NCBI GenBank assembly: GCA_902826615.1
Contig: CADEFN010000003.1
Coordinates: forward strand, 1-64,000
Source of the DNA: an uncultured Gemmatimonadota bacterium
Lineage (GTDB): Bacteria > Gemmatimonadota > Gemmatimonadetes > Gemmatimonadales > Gemmatimonadaceae
Direction: 5' to 3'
Length of the DNA stretch: 64,000 nt
Numbering within the stretch: position 1 is the stretch's first letter; every line of letters starts with the position of its first letter. A program made the translations under genes and the position numbers. The notes below the pieces were generated by a model that was not told the DNA's origin, did no database searches, and saw only the letters and a list, made by a program, of their open reading frames with translations. Below are positions 14,834-23,933 of the stretch, one piece after another.

Positions 14834-15874
14834 CTACTCCACGATCAGCAAGTGTTCCCCGGATTCCACCACCTCACCGATGGCCACGGCACCCGGTACG
14901 CGCGAAAGATAGCGCTCCACCTCGCCCGGCGGACATGCGAGGAGCAACCCGCCAGAGGTCTGCGGATCCACAAGGAGTGATCGCTCGGCGTCGCTGGCTG
15001 ATGTCCACCCATGGGTCAGCGGAGCCAGGTAATCGGCATTGCGATCCGCGCCGCCTGTGGTAATGCCCGCTGCGAGCAGTGCCAGCACGTGGGGGAGGGT
15101 CGGCAACACACTTCGTCGAATGCGCAGGGTCACACCACTGGCGCGTGCAATGTGCGAGGCATGGCCAAGCAGCCCGAAGCCCGTGACATCAGTGGCCGCG
15201 CGCACCCCGGATTCGGTCGCCACCCGCGCCGCATGACCATTGAGCTGCCGCATGCTTTCGATCATCGCCTCTTCGGCTCCGGCCGGAGCAACACCCTTCT
15301 TGACCGCTGTGGCCACGATGCCGGTACCGAGCGGCTTGGTGAGGATCAGGATGTCACCCGGTCTGGCCATCGCATTGGTGAGCATGCGATCCGGATGCAC
15401 GCGGCCGGTGATGGACAGTCCGAACTTGAGTTCGTCATCGATGATGGTGTGACCACCCACAAGGACGGCACCGGCTTCATGCACTTTGTCCTGACCGCCT
15501 CTCACGATTTCGGTCAGCACCTCGAGCGGGAGTTTCCCGGAGGGAAACCCCACGATGGAGAGTGCCGTCAGCGGCTCCCCGCCCATCGCATAGACGTCGG
15601 ACAAGGCGTTTGCTGCAGCAATCTGGCCAAAGGTGTACGGGTCGTCGACGATGGGCGCAAAGAAGTCCACGGTCTGGACGAGGGCGAGATCGGGGGACAG
15701 CCGAAAGACCCCCGCGTCATCGAACGATTCGCGACCGACCAGCAGGTCGGGATGGGCGTGAAGAGGAAGCGGCGCCAGCGCTTGCTTGAGGTCGCCCGGA
15801 CCCATCTTGGCGGCTCAACCCGCGCAGCGCGCGAATTGGGTCAGGCGGAAGATCTGTTCGCGGGAGTTGGACAT
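14834..15874 (-). CDS. selD: Selenide, water dikinase; selenoprotein with in-frame UGA (Sec20)
   Basis: Makes selenophosphate from selenide and ATP. The conserved protein (QTVDFFAPIVDDPYTFGQIAAANALSD..., ATDVTGFGLLGH, DPQTSGGLL) appears to begin at MGPGDL (15805), which lacks the catalytic N-terminus. Upstream in the same frame, from ATG at 15874, codons give MSNSREQIFRLTQFARCAG, then TGA at 15815-15817, then AAKMGPGDL. SelD proteins carry Cys or Sec exactly there, in G-(C/U)-A-A-K. The full product is 346 aa with Sec at residue 20. A GAGAG sequence just before the ATG may serve as RBS. tRNA-Sec follows directly. Confidence 0.92.
15786..15818 (-). promoter_or_regulatory. Candidate SECIS hairpin in selD mRNA
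   Basis: In the mRNA, UUGAG spanning the UGA (15814-15818) can pair with CUCAA 24 nt downstream (15786-15790), enclosing a loop with AUGGGUCC. Bacterial SECIS elements lie immediately 3' of the UGA and present a G/U-containing loop to SelB. The outer stem is only 5 bp and the inner pairing is ambiguous, so this is a candidate only. Confidence 0.4.
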
Positions 15875-15880
15875 CTCTCT

Positions 15881-15907
15881 AGATGGCAGATGGCAGATGC
15901 AGATGGC
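15881..15907. repeat. Short direct repeat AGATGGC in the selD leader
   Basis: Nearly four tandem copies: AGATGGC, AGATGGC, AGATGC, AGATGGC. A complementary CCATCTGC lies at 15931-15938, so the selD upstream region could fold into a hairpin. It lies 6 nt upstream of the selD start codon. No promoter could be assigned with confidence in 15875-15976. Confidence 0.55.
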
Positions 15908-15976
15908 AAGATCAGGGAAACCCGATCCCACCATCTGCGCAAGTGCTGAGTGTGTTGTGATCCGCCGAGTGCGCGC

Positions 15977-16357
15977 TCAGGGCACCTTGGCGATCGCGTC
16001 GATCTCGACGAGGACACCGCGCGGGAGGCCAGCCACCTGCACGGTCGCGCGCGCCGGACGTGCATCGCCTAACGCTTTGGCATACACCTCGTTCACCCGG
16101 GGGAAATCGGCCATGTCGTGGAGATAGACGGTTGTCTTCACCACGTCGCCCCAGCCACATCCAGCTTGTGCCAGGACGGCTGAGAGGTTCTGGAGCACCC
16201 GATCCGCCTGGGCCACAACGTCACCGGGCACCACCGCCATGGTGGAGGGGTCGAGAGGGATCTGCCCGGCAGCGAAAAGGAAGCCACCAGCAACGATCCC
16301 CTGGGAGTAGGGGCCGATAGCCGCTGGCGCATTGTCTGTGTGGATATGCTGAAGCAC
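15977..16357 (-). CDS. ridA: RidA family 2-iminobutanoate/2-iminopropanoate deaminase
   Basis: 126 aa, standard length. Family motifs are IGPYSQG, FAAGQIPLDP and the C-terminal RPARATVQVAGLPRGVLVEIDAIA with the catalytic Arg. RidA removes reactive enamine/imine intermediates made by PLP enzymes such as threonine dehydratase. It lies 29 nt downstream of fhs and 102 nt upstream of selD. Confidence 0.95.
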   Translation of the reverse strand: MLQHIHTDNAPAAIGPYSQGIVAGGFLFAAGQIPLDPSTMAVVPGDVVAQADRVLQNLSAVLAQAGCGWGDVVKTTVYLHDMADFPRVNEVYAKALGDARPARATVQVAGLPRGVLVEIDAIAKVP

Positions 16358-16386
16358 GATGAGCGAGTGTGAGGATGATGGGACGA

Positions 16387-18069
16387 CTAGAACAAACCGG
16401 TGATGGCGCCGTCGGACGTCACGGCCATGCGCTCAGCGGCTGGTTCCTTGGGAAGGCCGGGCATGGTCATGATGTCACCACACTGCGCCACGACAAATCC
16501 GGCGCCAGCGGCCGGGTACACCTCATTCACCGTCATACGGAAGCCTTTGGGCCGGCCCAGCTGACTGGCATCGTCGGTGAGCGAGTACTGCGTTTTGGCC
16601 ATGCAGATCGGGGTCGAACCCATACCGATGGACTCGAGATACTCAATGGAGCGTTCTGCTTTCGGCGCGTAGTCCACCCCGTCGGCTCCATACACACGAC
16701 GGGCGATGGTTTCCACCTTCTCCCTGATGGGTCGCGCGGCATCGTAAATGGGCGCATAGTGAGCGCCCCCTGCGTCGAGCATGGCCAGCACTTCGTGCGC
16801 GAGCTCGATGCCGCCCTCGCCGCCCTTGGCGAAGACCTCATTCAGCGCCACACGCACCCCGGCCTTCCGCGCGCAATCGGCTACCATCTTCAGCTCGGCG
16901 TCGGAGTCACTGGCGAAGCGATTGACGGCCACCACGACGGGCACACCGAACTGCTTCACGTTCTGGATGTGATGCTCGAGATTCGGAAGACCGCGCTCGA
17001 GTGCCCCGATGTCTTCGCGCGCCAGATCCTTCTTGTTGGCGCCACCGTTCATCTTGAGCGCCCGAACGGTTGCGACCAGCACCGCGGCTTCGGGGTTGAG
17101 CCCACCCGTGCGGCACTTGATGTCGAAGAACTTCTCAGCGCCGAGGTCTGAACCGAAGCCTGCCTCTGTGACGACGATATCGGCCAGAGCCAAGCCGGCT
17201 CGGGTAGCAAGAATGGAGTTGCAGCCGTGCGCGATGTTGCCAAAGGGTCCCGCGTGCACAAAGGCAGGCCCCCCTTCGAGTGTCTGCACGATATTGGGCC
17301 TGATGGCGTCCTTGAGCAGCATGGCCATTGCTCCAGAGGCCTTCAGTTCCCCCGCACGAACGGGCTGGCGGTTGGCGCCTGCGGTGGAACCGACGATGAT
17401 GCGTGCGAGACGCTCCTCGAGATCGGCGAAGGAGGTGGAGAGGGCAACAATCGCCATCACCTCACTGGCCGGAATGATCACCCAGCGCTCTTCACGCACG
17501 ACGCCCTCCGCGGGACCACCAAGGCCGATCACGGCTTTGCGCAGCGCGCGGTCGTTCATGTCAATCGTGCGCGGCCAGGTAATGCGGCGCGGATCGAGCT
17601 TGAGCGCATTCCCCTGCTGCAGATGATTGTCCATCATCGCGGAGAGGAGCGCGTGCGCCGACGAAATCGCGTGGAAATCCCCGGTGAAGTGGAGGTTGAT
17701 GTCCTCCATCGGCAGCACCTGCGAATACCCACCGCCCGCAGCTCCACCCTTCACGCCGAACACGGGGCCGAGACTGGGTTCGCGGATACAGAGTGCGGTG
17801 CGCTTGCCGATCTTGCGGAACGCCTGCGCGAGCCCGACGGACGTGGTGGTCTTGCCCTCCCCCGCCGCGGTCGGATTGATGGCCGTGACAAGAACCAAAC
17901 GTCCACGTGCAGGGCGTTGTGTGATCTCGAGCGGGATCTTGGCCTTGTACTTTCCGTAGAGGTCGAGATCGTCGGGTGTGAGGCCCAGCTCGGCGGCGAC
18001 TTCGGTGATGGGCCGGAGTTTGGCCGCCTGCGCAATCTCGATATCCGAAGGAAATGACATGTGAGGCAC
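16387..18069 (-). CDS. fhs: Formate-tetrahydrofolate ligase
   Basis: 560 aa, full length. ATP-dependent activation of formate to 10-formyl-THF. The P-loop-like TAINPTAAGEGKTTTSVGLAQ, REPSLGPVFGVKGGAAGGGY, HFTGDFHAISSAHALLSAMMDN and the C-terminal DIMTMPGLPKEPAAE are all diagnostic. Because fhs can work in either direction, its role here (one-carbon supply or formate release) cannot be fixed from sequence. It lies 51 nt downstream of tatD. Confidence 0.97.
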   Translation of the reverse strand: MPHMSFPSDIEIAQAAKLRPITEVAAELGLTPDDLDLYGKYKAKIPLEITQRPARGRLVLVTAINPTAAGEGKTTTSVGLAQAFRKIGKRTALCIREPSLGPVFGVKGGAAGGGYSQVLPMEDINLHFTGDFHAISSAHALLSAMMDNHLQQGNALKLDPRRITWPRTIDMNDRALRKAVIGLGGPAEGVVREERWVIIPASEVMAIVALSTSFADLEERLARIIVGSTAGANRQPVRAGELKASGAMAMLLKDAIRPNIVQTLEGGPAFVHAGPFGNIAHGCNSILATRAGLALADIVVTEAGFGSDLGAEKFFDIKCRTGGLNPEAAVLVATVRALKMNGGANKKDLAREDIGALERGLPNLEHHIQNVKQFGVPVVVAVNRFASDSDAELKMVADCARKAGVRVALNEVFAKGGEGGIELAHEVLAMLDAGGAHYAPIYDAARPIREKVETIARRVYGADGVDYAPKAERSIEYLESIGMGSTPICMAKTQYSLTDDASQLGRPKGFRMTVNEVYPAAGAGFVVAQCGDIMTMPGLPKEPAAERMAVTSDGAITGLF

Positions 18070-18120
18070 GACGTCAGGCGTGGATGGTACCGGGAGTCCG
18101 AGTCCGCGCGGATTGTACGG

Positions 18121-18906
18121 TCAGGGCGTGACGCCCGCCAGCCCGAAAAACACCTGAGCGTTGTGGGTTGTTACATCACCCATCTCGTCGACGCTGAGGC
18201 CGCGCGCCCGCGCGACATGCGCGAGTGTGTGTGCAACGAACGAAGGCACATTCCGCTTTCCCCGATGCGGCACCGGCGCCAGGTAGGGTGCATCGGTCTC
18301 GATCAGGATGCGATGAAGGGGTGCGGCCTGGATGAGGGCGTCGTCCATCCACTTTTTGAAAGTCACCACGCCACTGAACGAGAGGTACCACCCCGCGGCT
18401 ATGGCCACCTCGGCGAGTGAGGCCGGCCCGCTGAAGCAATGCAAAACGCCCTTGATGCCCGCGTTCCCGGCCTCGGCGACCATCGCGGCCGTATCATCGA
18501 CGGCCTCCCGGGTATGGACCACCACGGGCCGCCCCAGTTGCTGGGCCAGGGCAAGCTGCTCGGCAAAGGCACGCCGCTGCTGCGGGCGCGGGGAGTGGTC
18601 GTAGTGGTAGTCGAGACCACACTCCCCAATGGCCACGGCACCGCGTGCCACGTGGCCACGGATGGCGTCGGGCACGGTGTCCGGGTCATACGAAGCCGCG
18701 TCATGCGGATGGACGCCGGCGGTCCAGTACACGAAACCTGGCCATCGTGCGGCGATGACCTCGGCACGATCGGCGGCCCCTAACGATTCGCCAATACAGA
18801 TGAGGGCGACGGCTCCGGTGACCCGGGCGCCCTCGATGAGTGCGTCGCAGTCGTCATCGAAGGCCGGGTCTGCCAGATGGACGTGACTGTCGATGAAGCG
18901 CGCCAT
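18121..18906 (-). CDS. tatD: TatD-family metal-dependent DNase
   Basis: 261 aa from ATG at 18906. Metal-binding motifs are IDSHVHLADPAF, GVHPHDA, GECGLDYHY, HTREA, HCFSG and ETDAPYLAP. These TIM-barrel enzymes have 3'-5' exonuclease and AP-endonuclease activity and act in DNA repair. A longer frame to 19143 runs through the secF terminator and is rejected. Ends 51 nt before fhs. Confidence 0.94.
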   Translation of the reverse strand: MARFIDSHVHLADPAFDDDCDALIEGARVTGAVALICIGESLGAADRAEVIAARWPGFVYWTAGVHPHDAASYDPDTVPDAIRGHVARGAVAIGECGLDYHYDHSPRPQQRRAFAEQLALAQQLGRPVVVHTREAVDDTAAMVAEAGNAGIKGVLHCFSGPASLAEVAIAAGWYLSFSGVVTFKKWMDDALIQAAPLHRILIETDAPYLAPVPHRGKRNVPSFVAHTLAHVARARGLSVDEMGDVTTHNAQVFFGLAGVTP

Positions 18907-18916
18907 GACCGGATGT

Positions 18917-18945
18917 ACAAACCGCCGCTTGCGGCGGCGGTTTGT
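18917..18945 (-). terminator. Intrinsic terminator after secF
   Basis: ACAAACCGCCGC (18917-18928) and GCGGCGGTTTGT (18934-18945) form a perfect 12-bp stem around a 5-nt loop. It lies 7 nt after the secF stop codon, and the stem ends in a T-rich arm on the minus strand. It separates secDF from tatD. Confidence 0.75.
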
Positions 18946-18952
18946 GACAGGA

Positions 18953-19975
18953 TCAGCGAGTCGCCCGGCTCGGCCGTGCCGCGGGAGCGGATCGGGCCGC
19001 TCGTTCGGTGGTCGGCTCGGCGGCTGTCGCCGCCCTGGATGCGTGCGCCTTGTCCGTTGCGGCGCGTGGGAACTTGCGCTCAATCCACAGGAGGAGCGGC
19101 GACGCCACGTAGATCGACGAGAAGGTGGCGACGAACACACCAAACGTCATGACCAGCGCAAAGGGACGCAGTACCTCGCCGGCAAAGAGCAGCAGAGCAA
19201 GGGTCGCCGCGAGCGTGGTGGTGTGCGTGAGGATCGAACGCGGCAGGGTTTCGTTGATCGACCGGTTGAGCGAGTCGTACAACGACTCCTTGCGGCCCTT
19301 CTTCAGGTTCTCACGGACGCGGTCGAAGATGATGATCGTGTCGTTACCCGAGTAACCCAGCAGCGTGAGGATGGCACCGACAACGACGAGTGACACCTCG
19401 ATGTTCATCAGCTTGATGAAGGCGAGTGTTACCAGCACGTCGTGCGCCGTGGAAAGAACGGCGGCCACGCCGAAGCGCCACTCAAAACGGAAGGCGAGAT
19501 AGAGGAGTGTGACGAAGGAAGCGAGCAACATGGCGATAGCCGCCCCGCGTCGGAGCTCACCGCCCACCTTTGGCCCCACCGCTTCGGTGCGTTCGATCTT
19601 GACGTTGGGCGCGCCGTACTTCTGTTCAAGTGCGGCGCGGATCTGCGTCGCGACGCCGCTCGCCGTGGTATCCTGCGACGAAACCGTCTCGCGGTCCTGG
19701 GCGCGGATGGTGTACTCCCCGGCCTCTCCAAAGCGCTGGATTTCCGCGTTGCGGACACCGGCGCCGTCGAGTGCCGCCCGGATTTCACCGTCGTTCACCG
19801 CGCCAGTGAACTTCACCTGCATGAGTGTTCCGCCGGTGAATTCGATGCTGTAGTTGACGCCACCCGCGACAAGGAAGGACGCTACGCCGAGGAGAATGAA
19901 GACGGCGGTCGCAATGGCGGCCTGGCGCCACCACTTGATGAAGTCGAAGCTGGTGTTGTGGAAGATGCGTATCAT
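18953..19975 (-). CDS. secF: Protein translocase subunit SecF
   Basis: 340 aa from ATG at 19975, which overlaps the secD stop as TGATG. The first membrane segment (residues 17-37) is followed by the SIEFTGGTLMQVKF motif. The RND-type core has FRFEWRFGVAAVLSTAHDVL, GYSGNDTIIIFDRVREN and SINETLPRSILTHTTTLAA. With SecD it uses proton flow to pull secreted proteins across the inner membrane. The C-terminus has an Ala/Arg-rich tail of about 40 residues. Confidence 0.96.
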   Translation of the reverse strand: MIRIFHNTSFDFIKWWRQAAIATAVFILLGVASFLVAGGVNYSIEFTGGTLMQVKFTGAVNDGEIRAALDGAGVRNAEIQRFGEAGEYTIRAQDRETVSSQDTTASGVATQIRAALEQKYGAPNVKIERTEAVGPKVGGELRRGAAIAMLLASFVTLLYLAFRFEWRFGVAAVLSTAHDVLVTLAFIKLMNIEVSLVVVGAILTLLGYSGNDTIIIFDRVRENLKKGRKESLYDSLNRSINETLPRSILTHTTTLAATLALLLFAGEVLRPFALVMTFGVFVATFSSIYVASPLLLWIERKFPRAATDKAHASRAATAAEPTTERAARSAPAARPSRATR

Positions 19976-21642
19976 CAGATGCTCAGCGTCTGCGCGGTTT
20001 TGGCGCGCGACAGCCACACCAGGTAGAAGGTCTTGACGACAAACACGGCGCAGAAGAGCGAGGCCGCGATGCCGGCGATGAGGGTAACGGCAAAACCACG
20101 AACGGGACCGGTGCCGTACTGGTACAACACGGCCGCCGTCAGGATGGTGGCAACCGATGTATCAACGATGGCACTCCAGGCATGCTTGAAGCCTTCGTCG
20201 ATCGAAGTCCGCACGGTCTTTCCGCGATCCAGCTCTTCGCGGATGCGCTCGAAGATCAGCACGTTGGCGTCGACGGCGATACCCACCGAGAGCACCAGAC
20301 CGGCCAGGCCCGGCAGAGTGAGCACCGCATCAAAGCCCGCCAGAATCGCGAGCGTGAAGAGCACAAACAACACCAGGGCGCCCACCGCGAGCGTACCGGA
20401 GAAGCGGTAGTACCCGATCATGATCACCACCACCAGCAGCACCGCGATGCCCATGGCCGTGGTGCCCTTGGAGATGGAGTCGGCACCTAACGAGGCGCCA
20501 ATCGACCGGACTTCGGCCACCTTGAGTGGCACCGGGAGCGAACCGGCACGCAGCACGAGCGCGAGGTCCTGCGCGGCCTGCAGCGGGCGCCCCTGCCCCA
20601 TGGTGATCTGTCCGCGAGCACCGATGGCCTGGATGATGACCGGTGGTGTGCCCATGACTTTGTCATCGAGCACAATGGCCATGTAGTCCTGCACATGCTT
20701 GCCAGTCTCACTGCGGAACTTGCGGCCCCCTTCGTTATTGAAGCGGAACTCGACGATCGTGCCGTCGGTGGGGCTCTGGTTAGGCTTGGCGTCTTCGAGA
20801 TATTCGCCGGTGATGATCGGCCGCGACTCTACCATGTACAGCGTGCGGAACGGAGCGGCACCCTGTGAAACGGTGTCTGCACCCCAGAGGAGTTCGCGTC
20901 CCGGTGGCATGGCGGCCTGGATCTCCGGCATCGCCAGGTAGCTCGCCAGGGTGAGCTGGTCAGCTGCCGCCACCACGTACTCGCCGGGGATGCCCCCGGG
21001 AGCGATGAGCTTGGAAACCGCGCCGCCACTATTCGGGGTCAAGCCGGGCACTGCAGCGCTCGCGGAATCCTTCTTGGTCGTGTCGCCAGGGGCCGCAGAG
21101 TCTTTCTTGCTGAAGAGATCGAGGCCTGTGGTCGCCGGTGCTGCAGCGGCTCCGGTGGCGGCACTCGCGACCGCTGTGCCCTTGCTTCGGACAATCTGGT
21201 CGAAGCGGGGGAGGACCTTTTCGAGCGCCTGTGATTCGTCGGTAATCTGGAACTGCAGAAAGGCCTGTGCCTTCACGACACCCTCGGCCCGCTCGGGATC
21301 ATCGATCCCCGGGAGCTCGACGATGATGCGGTCGGTGCCGGCCTTCTGCACAACGGGCTCGGAAACACCAAACTGGTCAATGCGGGAGCGGACCACCTTG
21401 AGCGCGCGATCGAGTGCATCACTCTTGTCCGCTACAGCCTGCTTGGAGTCATCCACCTCGAGAGACAGATGCATGCCGCCCTGCAAATCGAGACCGCGCT
21501 TGAGCGGAAAGCGACGCACGGTGTCGTACGCGAATGCGCCGTTGCGGCTCACGCGTTCCACCACGGTTCTCGGGAACAGCGCCCAGATGGACGCGAGCAC
21601 GAGTGCCGCAATCAAACCCAGTCGGTACTTCAGGTTAGACAT
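19975..21642 (-). CDS. secD: Protein translocase subunit SecD
   Basis: 555 aa. The N-terminal [17 protein letters not shown] and [14 protein letters not shown] lie in the periplasmic P1 region, and the later [10 protein letters not shown] and [20 protein letters not shown] segments in the membrane domain. Between residues 165 and 215 there is a low-complexity, Ala/Ser/Thr/Lys-rich insertion ([17 protein letters not shown]) not common to all SecD proteins. It is the first gene of secDF, 9 nt after ribF. Confidence 0.96.
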   Translation of the reverse strand: MSNLKYRLGLIAALVLASIWALFPRTVVERVSRNGAFAYDTVRRFPLKRGLDLQGGMHLSLEVDDSKQAVADKSDALDRALKVVRSRIDQFGVSEPVVQKAGTDRIIVELPGIDDPERAEGVVKAQAFLQFQITDESQALEKVLPRFDQIVRSKGTAVASAATGAAAAPATTGLDLFSKKDSAAPGDTTKKDSASAAVPGLTPNSGGAVSKLIAPGGIPGEYVVAAADQLTLASYLAMPEIQAAMPPGRELLWGADTVSQGAAPFRTLYMVESRPIITGEYLEDAKPNQSPTDGTIVEFRFNNEGGRKFRSETGKHVQDYMAIVLDDKVMGTPPVIIQAIGARGQITMGQGRPLQAAQDLALVLRAGSLPVPLKVAEVRSIGASLGADSISKGTTAMGIAVLLVVVIMIGYYRFSGTLAVGALVLFVLFTLAILAGFDAVLTLPGLAGLVLSVGIAVDANVLIFERIREELDRGKTVRTSIDEGFKHAWSAIVDTSVATILTAAVLYQYGTGPVRGFAVTLIAGIAASLFCAVFVVKTFYLVWLSRAKTAQTLSI

Positions 21643-21651
21643 GCCGTAAGC

Positions 21652-22650
21652 TCAGGAAAAATGTGCGTTTGGGGAGCTTTGAAGGTTAGAAGCGCCGCTG
21701 GGGGGAGTCAACGACCGCGACACACTCTGGCTCCGGAGAACCTCGCGAGCCTCCGCTTCGTCACGACCCAATTGAGCTGTCAACGCCTCGATTCCATCGA
21801 ACTTCAGGGTGTCTCGGAGCCGCCGGAGGAAATCGACCCGTACCCGCCCTCCATAAAAGTCACCTTCGGCGTCAAAAAGGTGCGCCTCCAGTAACACAGT
21901 TGGGTCACCAAATGTCGGCCGGGGGCCGAGATTGGTCATGCCGCCGAAGGTCCCCAGTGGAGTCTGGACCCGCACGACGTAGACGCCATGCGGGGGGAGG
22001 AGCTTGCGCTCGGACTCGATGGGGAGGTTGATGGTGGGGTAGCCCAGCAGCCTACCCCGCCGTTCGCCGTGGCTGACACGGCCGCCGAGCGAATAGGGGC
22101 GACCCAGGCCGTCCGCGGCACTCGCCAGGTCCCCGCCTCCTACGGCGCGCCGGATGAAGGTCGAAGAGACAGGTTGGCCCGCCCCCGCCATGACGGGTTC
22201 GATCACCTCGACCGAAAAGCCGCGCGTTTCGCCGAGTGCCTTGAGCACCTGCGGATTCCCCGCCCTCCCGCGGCCAAAGGCATGATCGTGGCCCATGAGC
22301 AGGTGTGAGACGCGAAAACGCTCCACCAAAACGCGGTCCACGAACTGGACGGCATCGAGCGAGGCCAGCGCCTTGGTAAACGGCAGCACGGCGAGATAGT
22401 CGATACCACTCTCGGCGAGCACCTCGAGCTTCTCGTGTCCCACGGTGAGTAGATGAGGGGCGATGCTGGGATTGACGACTTCGAGGGGATGGGGATCGAA
22501 GGTGACGAGAACGGTACGCGCCCCACGCTCCCTCCCGCGCGCAACGAGCCGAGCCAGGACATCCTGATGTCCGCGGTGCACACCATCGAAAGAACCGACC
22601 GTCAACACCGTGCCGGTTACATCTGGGGGGAGCCCGCTGCGATCAGGCAT
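21652..22650 (-). CDS. ribF: Bifunctional riboflavin kinase/FAD synthetase
   Basis: 332 aa from ATG at 22650, overlapping the truB stop by 8 nt. The N-terminal FAD synthetase domain has TVGSFDGVHRGHQ and MGHDHAFGRGRAGN. The C-terminal kinase domain has GRVSHGERRGRLLGYPTINL and GMTNLGPRPTF. It makes FMN and FAD from riboflavin. The rimP-nusA-infB-rbfA-truB-ribF order is a common bacterial arrangement. Confidence 0.96.
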   Translation of the reverse strand: MPDRSGLPPDVTGTVLTVGSFDGVHRGHQDVLARLVARGRERGARTVLVTFDPHPLEVVNPSIAPHLLTVGHEKLEVLAESGIDYLAVLPFTKALASLDAVQFVDRVLVERFRVSHLLMGHDHAFGRGRAGNPQVLKALGETRGFSVEVIEPVMAGAGQPVSSTFIRRAVGGGDLASAADGLGRPYSLGGRVSHGERRGRLLGYPTINLPIESERKLLPPHGVYVVRVQTPLGTFGGMTNLGPRPTFGDPTVLLEAHLFDAEGDFYGGRVRVDFLRRLRDTLKFDGIEALTAQLGRDEAEAREVLRSQSVSRSLTPPSGASNLQSSPNAHFS

Positions 22651-23506
22651 TGGGAAGGATGGTCTCAGGTTGCCAGCGATCGCCCTCACGACGCGCCACG
22701 CCAAGCAGATCGTCATCGGGACCAAGGAGCGCGCTGTGGGTGCCCTCACCCTGCGCCGGTACCGTCATACCGTGTTTCACGCGCCGCGCCCCTTCTTCGT
22801 CGAGCAGGAGCGTCGGCATCGCGAGGAGCGCAACACGCAGTCCACGTGTCACCACCCGACCGGCGCTGACCTCGTCCCACGACACCGCATCCGCAATGTC
22901 AAACGGTCCGCAGCGCTCCCGTCGCAGCGTGGCGACATGAGCCGCAGAGTCCGTGAGCCTGCCGAGATCGCGTGCGAGGGCGCGAATGTACGTGCCCCCG
23001 CCACAGGTGATGCGCGCCACGAGCCGGGTTGGCTCAAGCGTCAGTACTTCCCACGAGTGAACCACAACCGGAGTCGGCGCGAGGTCGGGTGTTTCTCCGC
23101 GGCGAGCGAGTTCGTAGGCACGTTTTCCCTGCACCTTGCGAGCCGAGTATTCGGGCGGGAGCTGCTCGATGGATCCGGTGAGGCGTTCGATCACACGCCT
23201 CACTTGCTCTTCATCAGGCAACGCCGCCTCGCGGATGACGCTCCCGGTCAGGTCGTGGGTATCGGTCTCGGAACCAAAGACGATCTCAGCACGATAGACC
23301 TTGGGCTCTCCAGGCACATACCGCATGAGCCGTGTCCCCCGCCCTGCCAGCATCACCAGGAGACCGGTCGCGAAGGGATCGAGGGTGCCGGTATGCCCGA
23401 CGCGACGTGTGCCAAGCGCGCGCCCGACTGCCCGCACCGCGTCAAACGATGTAATGCCGGCCGGTTTGTCGACCAGCACAAACGCGTCAGTCGAGATCGC
23501 CTGCAT
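22643..23506 (-). CDS. truB: tRNA pseudouridine-55 synthase
   Basis: 287 aa from ATG at 23506. The N-terminal LVDKPAGITSFDAVR and the catalytic RVGHTGTLDPFATGLL (Asp in GTLD) are typical, as is the later CGGGTYIRALARDLG. It modifies U55 of the tRNA T-loop. It starts 20 nt inside the rbfA 3' end, which implies translational coupling. Confidence 0.95.
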   Translation of the reverse strand: MQAISTDAFVLVDKPAGITSFDAVRAVGRALGTRRVGHTGTLDPFATGLLVMLAGRGTRLMRYVPGEPKVYRAEIVFGSETDTHDLTGSVIREAALPDEEQVRRVIERLTGSIEQLPPEYSARKVQGKRAYELARRGETPDLAPTPVVVHSWEVLTLEPTRLVARITCGGGTYIRALARDLGRLTDSAAHVATLRRERCGPFDIADAVSWDEVSAGRVVTRGLRVALLAMPTLLLDEEGARRVKHGMTVPAQGEGTHSALLGPDDDLLGVARREGDRWQPETILPNA

Positions 23507-23873
23507 CGTCGGTCCCGATCGTCCCATCCTTGATACGGGCCAGGAGGTTCTCGATGTGCGCGGCCCTCGCGATGCTGGCATCGAGGCGAAACTCGATCGC
23601 GGGGGCGGCATGTGTGCGGAGGGAGCGGCCGAGGCGGCTCCGAAGGTGACCGGCCAGCGAGTGCAGCCCCTCCATGGTCGACGCGCGTTGCGACTCCTCA
23701 CCCATGATGCTGACAAAAACTTTCGCATGGCGCAGGTCGCGCGTGACTTCGACCGCCGTCACGGTGACGAGACCTGTGATCCGCGGATCCTTCACCCCTT
23801 CGGCGAGGAAGGTCGCAACCTGTTCGCGGATCGCTTCGGCAACCCGATCGGGACGGCGTGAATCGGAAGCCAT
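23487..23873 (-). CDS. rbfA: 30S ribosome-binding factor A
   Basis: 128 aa. The KH-like fold pattern includes RVAEAIREQVATFLAEGVKDPRITGLVTVTAVEV (read in two parts), then LRHAKVFVSIMG and LRSRLGRSLRTHAAPAIEFRLD. It assists late 30S subunit assembly. It lies 60 nt downstream of infB. Confidence 0.93.
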   Translation of the reverse strand: MASDSRRPDRVAEAIREQVATFLAEGVKDPRITGLVTVTAVEVTRDLRHAKVFVSIMGEESQRASTMEGLHSLAGHLRSRLGRSLRTHAAPAIEFRLDASIARAAHIENLLARIKDGTIGTDDAGDLD

Positions 23874-23933
23874 GCGAAATTCCGTTGAAAGCGCGGGAAC
23901 GGGAGCGAGGCACCAACCTCGCTCCCCACCAGG

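Noticed and set aside
15881-15938. CRISPR-like repeat
   Set aside because: Units are only 7 nt, contiguous and without spacers; no cas genes are present.
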